This document shows positions 1 to 7,917 of a stretch of 64,000 nt of DNA, piece by piece. Location: NCBI RefSeq assembly GCF_003634695.1, contig NZ_RBWV01000009.1, forward strand, positions 186,001-250,000, given 5' to 3'. The stretch is from Motilibacter peucedani (GTDB taxonomy: Bacteria; Actinomycetota; Actinomycetes; Motilibacterales; Motilibacteraceae). The position numbers and the translations under genes were made by a program. Under the pieces are notes generated by a model that saw only the letters and a list, made by a program, of their open reading frames with translations, was not told the DNA's origin and did no database searches. Each line of letters starts with the position of its first letter. Position 1 is the stretch's first letter.

Positions 1-829
1 AGTCGATGGTCACCGGCGCGCTGGGCAGGCCGAGGACGGCGACGCGGCCGCCGTGGTTGAGGTTGTCCAGGATCGCCGGCAGCGCTGACGGGCTCCCGCT
101 CATCTCGAGCGCGACGTCGAAGCCCTCCACCATGCCCAGACGTCGCTGCGCGTCGGCGATGGTCCCAGTGGTCACATCGATGGCCAGGTCTGCACCCATC
201 CGGCGGGCGAGCTCGAGGCGGGGTGCGCTGACGTCGGAGACCACGACGTACCTCGCTCCGACGTGCCGGCAGACGGCCGCGGCCATGAGCCCGATGGGGC
301 CGGCTCCGGTGATGAGCACGTCCTCACCGACGAGCGGGAACGACAGCGCGGTGTGCACCGCGTTGCCGAAGGGGTCGAAGACGGCGGCGACGTCGAGGTC
401 GGCGGTGGTCGCAGTCGCACCGGGATGGACCCACACGTTGCTCTCGGGCAGCACCACCAGCTCGGCGAACGCACCGTCGCGGTTCACCCCGACGCTCGAG
501 GTGCGTATGCACAGGTGGCGCCGGCCTGCGCGGCAGTTGCGGCACGTGCCGCAGACGACGTGGCCCTCGCCCGAGACGAGGTCACCGACGCGTACGTCGC
601 GGACCCCTGCCCCGACCTCGACGACCTCGCCGCAGAACTCGTGCCCCGGCACGAGAGGTGCGTCGACCGAACCTGCCGCCCACGCGTCCCACTCCCAGAT
701 GTGCAGGTCGGTGCCGCAGATGCCGGTACGCAGCACGCGGATCAGGACGTCGTGCTCGCCGCACGCCGGGTCGGGGCGGTCGACCCACTCGAAGCCCGGC
801 GCAGCAGCCGGCTTGTAGAGCGCACGCAC
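1..829 (-). CDS. tdh: L-threonine 3-dehydrogenase (3' end beyond window)
   Basis: Zinc-dependent medium-chain dehydrogenase that oxidises L-threonine to 2-amino-3-oxobutyrate with NAD+, in the cytoplasm. The GTG start at 829 follows the stop of the upstream agmatinase-like gene by 7 bp, so the two are probably co-transcribed. Visible are the catalytic zinc site (ICGTDLH with Cys38, and PGHEF with His63-Glu64), the structural-zinc cysteines at 93, 96, 99 and 107 in [14 protein letters not shown], and the [14 protein letters not shown] segment with the [12 protein letters not shown] nucleotide-binding glycine motif. These segments are typical of Tdh rather than of general alcohol dehydrogenases. 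The frame stays open to base 1, so about 276 of the usual 340-350 residues are present. Confidence 0.9.
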   Translation of the reverse strand, partial: MRALYKPAAAPGFEWVDRPDPACGEHDVLIRVLRTGICGTDLHIWEWDAWAAGSVDAPLVPGHEFCGEVVEVGAGVRDVRVGDLVSGEGHVVCGTCRNCRAGRRHLCIRTSSVGVNRDGAFAELVVLPESNVWVHPGATATTADLDVAAVFDPFGNAVHTALSFPLVGEDVLITGAGPIGLMAAAVCRHVGARYVVVSDVSAPRLELARRMGADLAIDVTTGTIADAQRRLGMVEGFDVALEMSGSPSALPAILDNLNHGGRVAVLGLPSAPVTID

Positions 830-836
830 GGCCGGG

Positions 837-1784
837 TCAGCGCCGGTTGAGGGCGAGGACGGAGAGCAGCTCGTAGGCGACGTGCGCGGCGGCGATGCCG
901 GTGATCTCGGCGTGGTCGTAGGCCGGCGCGACCTCGACGACGTCGGCCCCCACGACGTCGAGCCCGACCAGTCCGCGCAGAGTGTTCAGCAGCTCCCGGC
1001 TCGTCAGCCCACCCGCCTCCGGCGTACCCGTTCCAGGTGCGTGCGCCGGGTCGAGCACGTCGATGTCGACCGAGACGTAGACCGGCGCGTTCTCCAGCCG
1101 CTTGCGCAGCCGCTCCACCGCGCGCGCCACGCCGTCGGTCTCGTAGTCGTCCGAGCGCATCACCGTGAAGCCCAGTCGCGAGTCGTCCTCGAGGTCCTGC
1201 TTGCTGTAGAGCGGGCCCCGGATCCCGATGTGCATGCAGCGCTCGAGGTCGAGCAGCCCCTCCTCGCTGGCCCGGCGGAAGGGCGTGCCGTGGGTGTAGG
1301 GCGCACCGAAGTAGGTGTCCCAGGTGTCGAGGTGGGCGTCGAAGTGCAGCACCGCGATCTTGCCGTGGTCCTTGGCGAGCGAGCGCAGGATCGGCAGCGC
1401 GATGGTGTGGTCTCCGCCGAGGGTGAGCACGGACGCGCCGCTCGCGCGCGTCTCGGTCATCGCGCCCTCGATCGTCGAGATGGCCTCGCCGAGGTCGAAC
1501 GGGTTGATCCCGATGTCGCCCGCGTCGGCCACCTGCTGCGTGCCGAACGGGTGCACGTCGAGCGCCGGGTTGTAGGGCCGCAGGAGCTTGGAGGCGGCGC
1601 GGATGTGCGAGGGGCCGAAGCGCGCGCCCGGCCGGTAGCTCACGCCCGAGTCGAACGGCATGCCGAGCACCGCGACGTCGACCCGCGACACCTCGTCGGT
1701 GCGCGGCAGCCGGGCGAACGTCGCGGGGCCGGCGTACCTCGGCACCCGGGTCGCGTCGACCGGGCCGACGGGCGGGACGTCCAT
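837..1784 (-). CDS. speB: Agmatinase/guanidinobutyrase-type ureohydrolase
   Basis: Manganese-dependent ureohydrolase that cleaves a guanidino group to release urea. The 315-residue protein carries all family metal motifs: GGDHT with His126, DAHLDTWD with Asp149, His151 and Asp153, and SVDIDVLDP with Asp240 and Asp242. Sequence family fits agmatinase (agmatine to putrescine), but the divergent neighbour is a lysine/arginine 2-monooxygenase-like flavoenzyme, so 4-guanidinobutyrate is an equally good substrate candidate. The ATG is preceded by AGGAGG at 8 nt spacing. Its 165-bp upstream region is shared divergently with a cupin-XRE regulator gene, which probably controls both. Substrate choice cannot be decided from sequence alone. 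Confidence 0.88.
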   Translation of the reverse strand: MDVPPVGPVDATRVPRYAGPATFARLPRTDEVSRVDVAVLGMPFDSGVSYRPGARFGPSHIRAASKLLRPYNPALDVHPFGTQQVADAGDIGINPFDLGEAISTIEGAMTETRASGASVLTLGGDHTIALPILRSLAKDHGKIAVLHFDAHLDTWDTYFGAPYTHGTPFRRASEEGLLDLERCMHIGIRGPLYSKQDLEDDSRLGFTVMRSDDYETDGVARAVERLRKRLENAPVYVSVDIDVLDPAHAPGTGTPEAGGLTSRELLNTLRGLVGLDVVGADVVEVAPAYDHAEITGIAAAHVAYELLSVLALNRR

Positions 1785-1949
1785 GCGGGGTGCCTCCTGG
1801 AGTCATCCGGTCGTGCGGACCGTGCGTCGGGCTGGTCCGACGGAGCCAGCGTTGACCCGGCGTTTCGTGCTTGTCAACCTCGGTTTACCGACAGGGCTCC
1901 GACGTGCATCATGGGAGCTCGCCCACGTCCCCGGCTGGAGGTGCCCCGC

Positions 1950-2525
1950 ATGACCGCCCCGGCGATCGGCGTGCGACTGCGCGACGCGCGGATGGCCCAG
2001 CGGCGCACGCTCGACGAGGTGGCGGAGGCGAGCGGGCTCACCAAGGGGTTCCTGTCCCGGCTCGAGCGCGACCGGGCCAACGCCTCCGTCGCGGCCCTGA
2101 TGCGGGTGTGCGGCGCGCTCGGCATCGCGCCGGGGAGCCTGTTCGACGCGCCGAGGGCCGGCGAGGTCGTCCGCCGGGGTGCCTGGCCGGAGATCGGCTT
2201 CGGGGGTACGGGTCTGGCTGAGTTCCTGCTCACCCCGCGCAGCGAGCGACGCCTCCAGGCGATGGTGAGCGTCATCGAGCCCGGCGGCGGGAGCGGCGCC
2301 GAGGCGTACTCGCTCCCCGTCGACGTCGAGTTCGCGTTCGTCCTCGCCGGCTCGCTGCGGATCTCCTTCGAGGACGCGGACGCGGTCGAGCTGCACGAGG
2401 GGGACGCCTTCACGTTCACGCCCCGGCGCCGGCACGGCTTCGAGTCGCTGCAGGCGGCCGGCCCGACGCAGGTGCTCTGGGTGCTCTCACCCGCGCTGCC
2501 CGACTCCGAGGAGAGCCGCCGATGA
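1950..2525 (+). CDS. XRE-family regulator with cupin domain
   Basis: Predicted 191-residue transcription regulator. Residues about 8-62 form a helix-turn-helix of the XRE/Cro type (VAEASGLTKGFLSRLERD), and residues about 105-185 form a small cupin barrel (VDVEFAFVLAGSLRISF, LHEGDAFTFTPRRRHGF) likely to sense a small ligand. This architecture is common next to amino acid or polyamine catabolic genes. The frame is open far upstream, but ATG 1950 is chosen because GGAGG lies 8 nt before it and the XRE domain starts right after. It overlaps the next gene by 4 bp (ATGA), so it is translationally coupled to the flavoenzyme and probably autoregulates the divergent region. Confidence 0.88.
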   Translation: MTAPAIGVRLRDARMAQRRTLDEVAEASGLTKGFLSRLERDRANASVAALMRVCGALGIAPGSLFDAPRAGEVVRRGAWPEIGFGGTGLAEFLLTPRSERRLQAMVSVIEPGGGSGAEAYSLPVDVEFAFVLAGSLRISFEDADAVELHEGDAFTFTPRRRHGFESLQAAGPTQVLWVLSPALPDSEESRR

Positions 2526-4216
2526 CCTCCGCCGTCCCTGTCGCCGTCCGCGAGGGCGAGGAGCCGCAGAAGCCGCTCACGATGTTCGGGCCGGACTTCC
2601 CCTTCCCCTACGACGACTACCTCGCCCACCCCGCTGGTCTCGGCTCGGTGCCGGAGGCGGAGTACGGCGCCGAGGTCGCGGTCATCGGCGGTGGGCTCTC
2701 GGGCATCGTCACCGCCTACGAGCTGATGAGGATGGGGCTGAAGCCGGTCGTCTACGAGGCCGACCAGATCGGCGGGCGCCTGCGCAGCGTGGGCTTCGAG
2801 GGTCACCCGGGCGTCGTCGCCGAGATGGGGGCGATGCGCTTCCCGCCCTCCTCCACCGGCTTCTTCCACTACGTCGACGCGCTCGGGCTGTCGACGACCC
2901 GCTTCCCCAACCCGCTCGACCCGGCGACGCCGAGCACGGTCATCGACCTCAAGGGCGTCACCCACTACGCGCGCACGCTCGACGAGCTGCCCGACGTCTA
3001 CCGCGAGGTCGCCGACGCCTGGCACGACACGCTCGTCGCGCAGGCCCGCTCCGACGAGATGCAGGCGGCGATGCGGCGCCGCGACGTGCCGGCCATCAAG
3101 GCGATCTGGGACGAGCTGGTGGAACGCCTGGACAACCAGACGTTCTACGGCTTCCTCTGCGACTCGCCCGCCTTCGCGTCGTTCCGACGGCGGGAGATCT
3201 TCGGCCAGGTCGGCTTCGGCACCGGCGGCTGGGACACCGACTTCCCCAACTCGATCCTCGAGATCCTGCGAGTGGTCTACACAGGTGCTGACGATGACCA
3301 CCGCAGCATCGTCGGCGGCTGCCAGCAGGTGCCGGAGCTGCTGTGGTCTGCTTCGCCTTCGGGGATGCCGCACTGGCCCGAGGGCACGTCGCTGGCGTCC
3401 CTGCACCGTGACGGACGCCCGCGGCCGGCCGTGACGCACCTGCGGCGTACCGCTCCCAACAACATCACCGTCACCGACGCGAGCGGCGAGATCCGCACCT
3501 ACCCTGCGGCTGTCTTCACCGCGCAGAGCTGGATGCTGCTCAGCCGCATCGAGTGCGACGAGACGCTGTTCCCGAGCGACCACTGGACTGCGATCGAGCG
3601 CACCCACTACATGGGCTCGTCGAAGCTCTTCCTGCTGGTGGACCGGCCCTTCTGGCTCGACAAGGACCCCGTCACCGGCCGCGACACCATGAGCATGACG
3701 CTCACCGACCGGATGACCCGCGGCACCTACCTGCTCGACAACGGCCCCGACCGGCCGGGTGTGATCTGCCTGTCCTACACCTGGTCCGACGACTCGCTGA
3801 AGTGGGTGCCGCTCTCGACCGAGGAACGGCTCGAGGTCATGCTCAAGTCGCTGTCGCAGATCTACCCGGGCGTCGACATCCGCCGGCACGTCATCGCCAC
3901 GCCGGTGACGGTGTCGTGGGAGACCGAGCCCGACTTCATGGGCGCCTTCAAGGCGAACCTGCCCGGCCACTACCGCTACCAGGAGCGGCTCTACACCCAC
4001 TTCGTCCAGGACGCCCTGCCCGAGGTCTACCGTGGTCTGTTCCTGGCCGGTGACGACATCTCATGGACGGCGGGCTGGGCCGAGGGAGCCGTGCAGACCG
4101 CCATCAACGCCGTCTGGGGAGTCATGCACCACTTCGGCGGGTCCACCGACCCGGCCAACCCCGGCCCGGGCGACCGGTTCGACGAGCTCGCCCCCCTCCG
4201 CTTCCCCGACGAGTGA
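2522..4216 (+). CDS. FAD-dependent L-lysine/L-arginine 2-monooxygenase (amino acid oxidase) family enzyme
   Basis: Flavoenzyme of the amine oxidase superfamily, 564 residues. The N-terminal segment MFGPDFPFPYDDYL and the dinucleotide motif VIGGGLSG (residues 54-61) with YEAD and GGRLRS identify the FAD domain. The C-terminal motif LAGDDISWTAGWAEGAVQTA closes the FAD site. From memory it resembles along its whole length the Pseudomonas L-lysine 2-monooxygenase/oxidase (L-AAO/MOG), which decarboxylates basic amino acids oxidatively to the amide. Beside a ureohydrolase gene, an arginine 2-monooxygenase giving 4-guanidinobutyramide is plausible. No amidase gene is visible to finish that route. 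Residue 256 is Ala where I recall a Cys that affects the oxidase/monooxygenase balance; this needs alignment. Confidence 0.85.
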   Translation: MTSAVPVAVREGEEPQKPLTMFGPDFPFPYDDYLAHPAGLGSVPEAEYGAEVAVIGGGLSGIVTAYELMRMGLKPVVYEADQIGGRLRSVGFEGHPGVVAEMGAMRFPPSSTGFFHYVDALGLSTTRFPNPLDPATPSTVIDLKGVTHYARTLDELPDVYREVADAWHDTLVAQARSDEMQAAMRRRDVPAIKAIWDELVERLDNQTFYGFLCDSPAFASFRRREIFGQVGFGTGGWDTDFPNSILEILRVVYTGADDDHRSIVGGCQQVPELLWSASPSGMPHWPEGTSLASLHRDGRPRPAVTHLRRTAPNNITVTDASGEIRTYPAAVFTAQSWMLLSRIECDETLFPSDHWTAIERTHYMGSSKLFLLVDRPFWLDKDPVTGRDTMSMTLTDRMTRGTYLLDNGPDRPGVICLSYTWSDDSLKWVPLSTEERLEVMLKSLSQIYPGVDIRRHVIATPVTVSWETEPDFMGAFKANLPGHYRYQERLYTHFVQDALPEVYRGLFLAGDDISWTAGWAEGAVQTAINAVWGVMHHFGGSTDPANPGPGDRFDELAPLRFPDE

Positions 4217-5335
4217 CGTGTCCGAACGCGATCGCCCGTCCGCGCTGGTCAGCGCGGCGCGCGTTCGGACACAGGCGAAGGTGAGGAAGGTGACGCCGGC
4301 GAGCAGGTACGCGTTGGCCGCGACGGTCGTGGCGCCGTGCCAGCCGTACTCCCCCGGAGTCCCGTGCGCCGGCGTCCACCACGGCGGCGCGACGACGAAC
4401 ACTGCGTACACGCACCCAGCCGCCACCCGGTGCCCGTCGCGCACCAGCACAGCCAGAGCCGGCAGGACCCACACCCAGTGGTGCGTCCACGAGATCGGCG
4501 AGACGAGCAGGCCTGTCGTGCCGGTCGTCGCGGCGGCGGTCAGCCAGTCGCCGCGGCGCGCGTACGCAGCGGCCACCACCAGCCCGACGGCCGCGACGAG
4601 CGGTGGCACCACTGCGTACCAGTGCCCGACACCGCCGGAGTCGTGGAGGATGCGGCCTGCCGCGCCGAAGGGCGACTGGTTGCTGATGTAGATCGCGCCG
4701 ACGCGGCGGGTGTCGTGGAAGGTCCGGGTCCAGTAGAGGAGCGACGCCTCGGGAGCGATGGCCCAGGCGAGCGCGGTGCAGATGGCGAACGTCGACGCCG
4801 CCCGCACCGCCGCCCGGGTGCGCCCAGCGAGGAGCAACAGCACCACGAACACCGCGGGCGTGAGCTTCACCGCCGTCGCGAGCCCCACGAGCACACCCGC
4901 CCTGCGGCCGTGCGACACCAGCTGCACGTCGACCAGCACGAGCGCGAGCAGGTAGAGGTTGACCTGCCCGAGGAACAGCGAGTGCCACACCGGCTCGAGC
5001 AGCAGCCCGAGCGCGACACAGGGACGCAGCTGCACTCGCAGGCCCGCGAGCCGGAGCGTCGTCCGCACCGACAGGGCGAAGGCCGCCACTGAGCCCAGCT
5101 CCCACACCAGCCGGGCGAGCAGCAGCGGCACGCAGGACAGCGGCGCGAACACCACCGCGGCGAACGGCGTGTAGGTGAACCAGTGGCCCAGCAGCTGCTC
5201 GGTGTAGAGCCGGTCCCCGTCGCCGACGGCTCGCCCGCCGAGCACGTAGATCGAGAAGTCCAGTGACCGCCAGCTGAGCGCGAAGACGGCGACGGCGAGC
5301 ACCTGGACGGTCAGCACGCGAGAGGCACGGGTCAT
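4061..5335 (-). CDS. GT87-family polyprenol-sugar membrane glycosyltransferase
   Basis: Integral membrane protein of the GT87/DUF2029 family, whose known members transfer mannose or arabinose from polyprenyl phosphate carriers to cell-envelope glycans. The 424-residue frame has about nine hydrophobic segments and an early loop motif YVLGGRAVGDGDRLYTEQLL with the acidic residue typical of GT-C enzymes, followed by FTYTPFAAVVFAPL. The family-like part ends near TFLTFA. The next 19 residues are encoded by repeat P1a, and the last 46 or so lie antisense to the 3' end of the flavoenzyme gene. The tail therefore looks like an artificial extension after repeat insertion destroyed the original stop. 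Acceptor and donor are unknown. Confidence 0.8.
   Translation of the reverse strand: MTRASRVLTVQVLAVAVFALSWRSLDFSIYVLGGRAVGDGDRLYTEQLLGHWFTYTPFAAVVFAPLSCVPLLLARLVWELGSVAAFALSVRTTLRLAGLRVQLRPCVALGLLLEPVWHSLFLGQVNLYLLALVLVDVQLVSHGRRAGVLVGLATAVKLTPAVFVVLLLLAGRTRAAVRAASTFAICTALAWAIAPEASLLYWTRTFHDTRRVGAIYISNQSPFGAAGRILHDSGGVGHWYAVVPPLVAAVGLVVAAAYARRGDWLTAAATTGTTGLLVSPISWTHHWVWVLPALAVLVRDGHRVAAGCVYAVFVVAPPWWTPAHGTPGEYGWHGATTVAANAYLLAGVTFLTFACVRTRAALTSADGRSRSDTSLVGEAEGGELVEPVARAGVGRVGGPAEVVHDSPDGVDGGLHGSLGPARRP
4218..4272. repeat. Palindromic intergenic repeat P1, copy a
   Basis: A 55-bp element with inverted ends GTGTCCGAACGCG and CGCGTTCGGACAC around a 29-nt loop. It starts one base after the stop of the flavoenzyme gene and lies inside the 3' part of the convergent GT87 reading frame. 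A copy with about 50 of 55 identical bases, including most of the loop, is at 7378-7432. The stem could act as a bidirectional terminator, but loop conservation points to a dispersed repeat. Confidence 0.85.
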
Positions 5336-5501
5336 GGGAGGGCTCCGCGGAGCTAGGGGGAGGGCTGGCTCCGGCCACGCTCCCGGCCGCTCGCGTCATC
5401 GGGCATCGGGCCGGCGGCGAGAGGTCGGCGCCGCGCGGTCTCCCACGGGCGTACGTCCCTGGGAGGATCCGCACCGCGCCGCCGAGTCCTACGCTCGACC
5501 C

Positions 5502-6737
5502 GTGTCCACGACACTGCAGCCGCCGGCACCGCCCCAGCCCGGCACCGGCCCTTCGGTCTGGAGTCGCGGCTCGAGGGCCGCCGTCCGACTGGCGCGCGCC
5601 GTCGCGACGGCGGTGAGCCTGCTCATGTGCCTCGTGGTGCTGGGCGACATCGGCCACCTGATGCTGATGGGCGGCGGGGGCGCACTCTGGGGGCGCTGGC
5701 AGACGCTCGCCTACCCGCTGGCGCTGCTGCTGACCGTGTGGCTGCTGAGGCGCATGCCGCTGGTGACCCTCGGCGTGCTGCTCCTGGACACGCTGTCGGT
5801 CGCGTTCGTCTTCACCTCCACGGTCGCACCGCTCGCACTCTTCGTCCTGGTCGACCTGGCGCTCGCCTACGTCGCGGCGACCTGCCGCCGCAGCGCCTCC
5901 GCGGTCGCGGCGGGGGCCAGCCTGTTCGTGCTCACCGCCGCGACCTCCTCGCTCACCACCGCCTCCTCCCCGGTCGAGGGCGTCACACTGCGCCACGTGT
6001 CGCCGGTGCTCTCCCTCACCGTCGTGCTCGCGGTCGGCCTCGCGTGGTTGGTGGGCAACACCGTCCGGGAGCGGCGTCTGCACGCGCGGACGGTGCGGGA
6101 CCAAGCCACGCTGCAGGCCGTCACCGCGGAGCGGCTGCGCATCGCGCGCGAGCTGCACGACGTCGTCGCCCACAGCATCGGCGTCATCGCGATCCAGGCC
6201 GGCATGGGCAGCCGCGTCTTCGACACGCAGCCCGAGGAGGCCCGCCAGGCGCTGAGCGCGATCGAGCGGACCAGTCGTGAGACGTTGACGGGGCTGCGCA
6301 CGACGCTGGGCACCCTGCGGCGGACCGACGACCGGGAGGAGCCCGTACCTCGCGCCCCGGCACCGGGGCTCGCCGACCTCGACCGCCTCGTCGCGACGAC
6401 GGCGGACGCTGGCGTCGCGGTGGAGCTGACGTGGGACGGCCCGCCCCGTGCCCTGCCGGCCGAGCTCGACCTCTCGGCCTTCCGCATCGTGCAGGAGGCG
6501 CTGACCAACGTGGTGCGGCACGCGGGCACGAGCTGCTGCCAGGTCCGGGTGGTCACGCGGCCCGACGAGGTCGTGCTCGAGGTCGTGGACCACGGGCGCG
6601 GGCTCACGGGCACCGGGGAGGGCTACGGGCTGGTCGGGATGCGCGAGCGGGTGGAGCTGCTGCGCGGGAAGCTGGAGGCCGGGCCGGGGGCAGAGGGCGG
6701 CTTCCGCGTGCTCGCCCGGCTGCCGGTGGGCGCGTGA
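5502..6737 (+). CDS. NarL-type sensor histidine kinase
   Basis: Membrane histidine kinase of 411 residues. The N-terminal half has about six hydrophobic segments (residues 30-190) and no obvious extracellular domain, so the stimulus may be sensed in or at the membrane. The HisKA_3 phosphoacceptor motif ERLRIARELHDVVAHS is near residue 215, and the ATPase motifs are RIVQEALTNVVRHAG (N box), VDHGRGL and GYGLVGMRERV. GTG 5502 is chosen because it opens directly before the first polar N-terminus; an upstream in-frame start at 5334 would overlap the divergent promoter region. It overlaps the response regulator gene by 4 bp and forms a two-component pair with it. Confidence 0.87.
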   Translation: MSTTLQPPAPPQPGTGPSVWSRGSRAAVRLARAVATAVSLLMCLVVLGDIGHLMLMGGGGALWGRWQTLAYPLALLLTVWLLRRMPLVTLGVLLLDTLSVAFVFTSTVAPLALFVLVDLALAYVAATCRRSASAVAAGASLFVLTAATSSLTTASSPVEGVTLRHVSPVLSLTVVLAVGLAWLVGNTVRERRLHARTVRDQATLQAVTAERLRIARELHDVVAHSIGVIAIQAGMGSRVFDTQPEEARQALSAIERTSRETLTGLRTTLGTLRRTDDREEPVPRAPAPGLADLDRLVATTADAGVAVELTWDGPPRALPAELDLSAFRIVQEALTNVVRHAGTSCCQVRVVTRPDEVVLEVVDHGRGLTGTGEGYGLVGMRERVELLRGKLEAGPGAEGGFRVLARLPVGA

Positions 6738-7378
6738 CCGCTGACATCGTGCTGGTCGACGACCAGCCGCTCGTACGCGCGGGACTCCGCGTCCTCGTGG
6801 CGGACAGCGACGACCTGCGGGTCGTGGGCGAGGCCGGCACCGGTGGCGACGCGGTCGCCCTGGTCGCCGAGCTCCGGCCCGACGTGGTGGTGATGGACAT
6901 CCGCATGCCCGGAATGGACGGCATCGAGGCCACGCGGATGATCACCGGCTCGTGCGACGCCCGTGTCGCCGTGCTCACGACCTTCGACGACGACGAGTAC
7001 GTCTACGCAGCCCTGCGCGCCGGCGCGAGCGGCTTCCTCGTCAAGGACATGGCGCTGGACGACATCCTTGCCGGCATCCGCGTGATCGCCCGCGGAGAGG
7101 CACTCCTCGCCCCGCGCGTCACCAGCACGCTGATCCGCGACTTCGTCGGTGCGCCGCAGAGGAGCACCGCACGCGTACTCGACGGCATCACCGCGCGCGA
7201 GTGCGAGGTCCTCGAATTGGTAGCGCGTGGGCTCTCGAACGCCGAGATCGCCGAGCGGCTCTTCATCAGCATGGCCACCGCCAAGGCGCACGTCGGCAGC
7301 CTGCTCACCAAGCTCGACGCGAGGGACCGGGTGCAGCTCGTCATCCTCGCCTACGAGGCGGGCCTCGTCCCCCGCTAG
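6734..7378 (+). CDS. NarL/FixJ-family response regulator
   Basis: Cytoplasmic transcription regulator of 214 residues, partner of the preceding kinase. The receiver domain (residues 1-120) shows the acidic pair VDDQ, the phosphoacceptor motif VVVMDIRMPGMDG, TTFDDD and the lysine in FLVKD. The C-terminal LuxR-type helix-turn-helix contains LTAREcevLELVARGLSNAEIAERLFIS-like spacing (here ITARECEVLELVARG). The GTG start overlaps the kinase stop (GTGA), indicating coupled translation. The TAG stop at 7376-7378 abuts repeat P1b. Target genes are unknown; the nearest candidate is its own operon or the divergent GT87 gene. Confidence 0.88.
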   Translation: MTADIVLVDDQPLVRAGLRVLVADSDDLRVVGEAGTGGDAVALVAELRPDVVVMDIRMPGMDGIEATRMITGSCDARVAVLTTFDDDEYVYAALRAGASGFLVKDMALDDILAGIRVIARGEALLAPRVTSTLIRDFVGAPQRSTARVLDGITARECEVLELVARGLSNAEIAERLFISMATAKAHVGSLLTKLDARDRVQLVILAYEAGLVPR

Positions 7379-7432
7379 TGTCCGAACGCGATCGCTCGTC
7401 CGCCCTGGTCAGCGTGCAGCGCGTTCGGACAC
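7378..7432. repeat. Palindromic intergenic repeat P1, copy b
   Basis: Second 55-bp P1 element, sitting exactly between the convergent response regulator and ogt genes. Its outer palindrome extends to CTAGTGTCC...GGACACTAG (7375-7435), so the TAG stop codons of both flanking genes are formed by the edges of the element. It probably serves as a shared bidirectional terminator. Differences from copy a are about five bases, mostly in the loop. Confidence 0.85.
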
Positions 7433-7917
7433 TAGAGGGGGAGGACGCCGTTCTCCAGGTCCAGCAGCAGCTTCTTGCGCTCGACGCCGCCGCCGTAGCC
7501 GGTGAGGGAACCGCTCGCGCCGATCACCCGGTGGCAGGGCACGATGATGCTCACGGGGTTGCGCCCGTTGGCCAGCCCGACCGCCCGTGCCGCGCCCGGC
7601 ACGCCCACAGCGGCGGCCAGCTGGCCGTAGGACCATGTGCTGCCGTAGGGGATCTCGACGAGCGCGTCCCACACGCGCCGCTGGAACGGCGTTCCCGTGA
7701 CCGAGAGCCGGACGTCGAACTCCTTGCGGTCACCGGCGAAGTACTCCTCCAGCTGGGCCAGCACCTCGTCGAAGCCGGCCGCGTCCAGCCGCGCCTCCTC
7801 GACCCAGGCAGGCAGGTGGCGGTGGCTCTCCATGAACACGCCGCGCAGCCCGTCGTCGTCGGCCACGAGCGTCAGCGGCCCGATCGGGCTGTCGACGACC
7901 GTCTTCCTGTCGCTCAT
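7432..7917 (-). CDS. ogt: Methylated-DNA--[protein]-cysteine S-methyltransferase
   Basis: Suicidal DNA repair protein that takes methyl groups from O6-methylguanine and O4-methylthymine onto its own cysteine. The 161-residue protein has the active-site motif PCHRV with Cys128, the helix-turn-helix region YGQLAAAVGVPGAARAVG with the arginine finger, and the N-terminal ribonuclease-like subdomain usual for Ogt. ATG 7917 overlaps the stop of the Ada-AlkA gene by 4 bp. The pair forms an alkylation-repair operon in which the upstream protein can sense methylation damage through its Ada domain. Confidence 0.93.
   Translation of the reverse strand: MSDRKTVVDSPIGPLTLVADDDGLRGVFMESHRHLPAWVEEARLDAAGFDEVLAQLEEYFAGDRKEFDVRLSVTGTPFQRRVWDALVEIPYGSTWSYGQLAAAVGVPGAARAVGLANGRNPVSIIVPCHRVIGASGSLTGYGGGVERKKLLLDLENGVLPL

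Noticed and set aside
1785-1949. Operator TGTCAACC-TC-GGTTTACCGACA between the ureohydrolase and XRE genes
   Set aside because: The inner AACC/GGTT is symmetric but the outer arms are offset by extra bases, so the evidence for a cupin-XRE binding site is too weak to list.
882-2525. Long plus-strand frame running into the XRE regulator
   Set aside because: The first 356 codons are antisense to the agmatinase-like gene; the ribosome binding site and XRE domain place the start at 1950.
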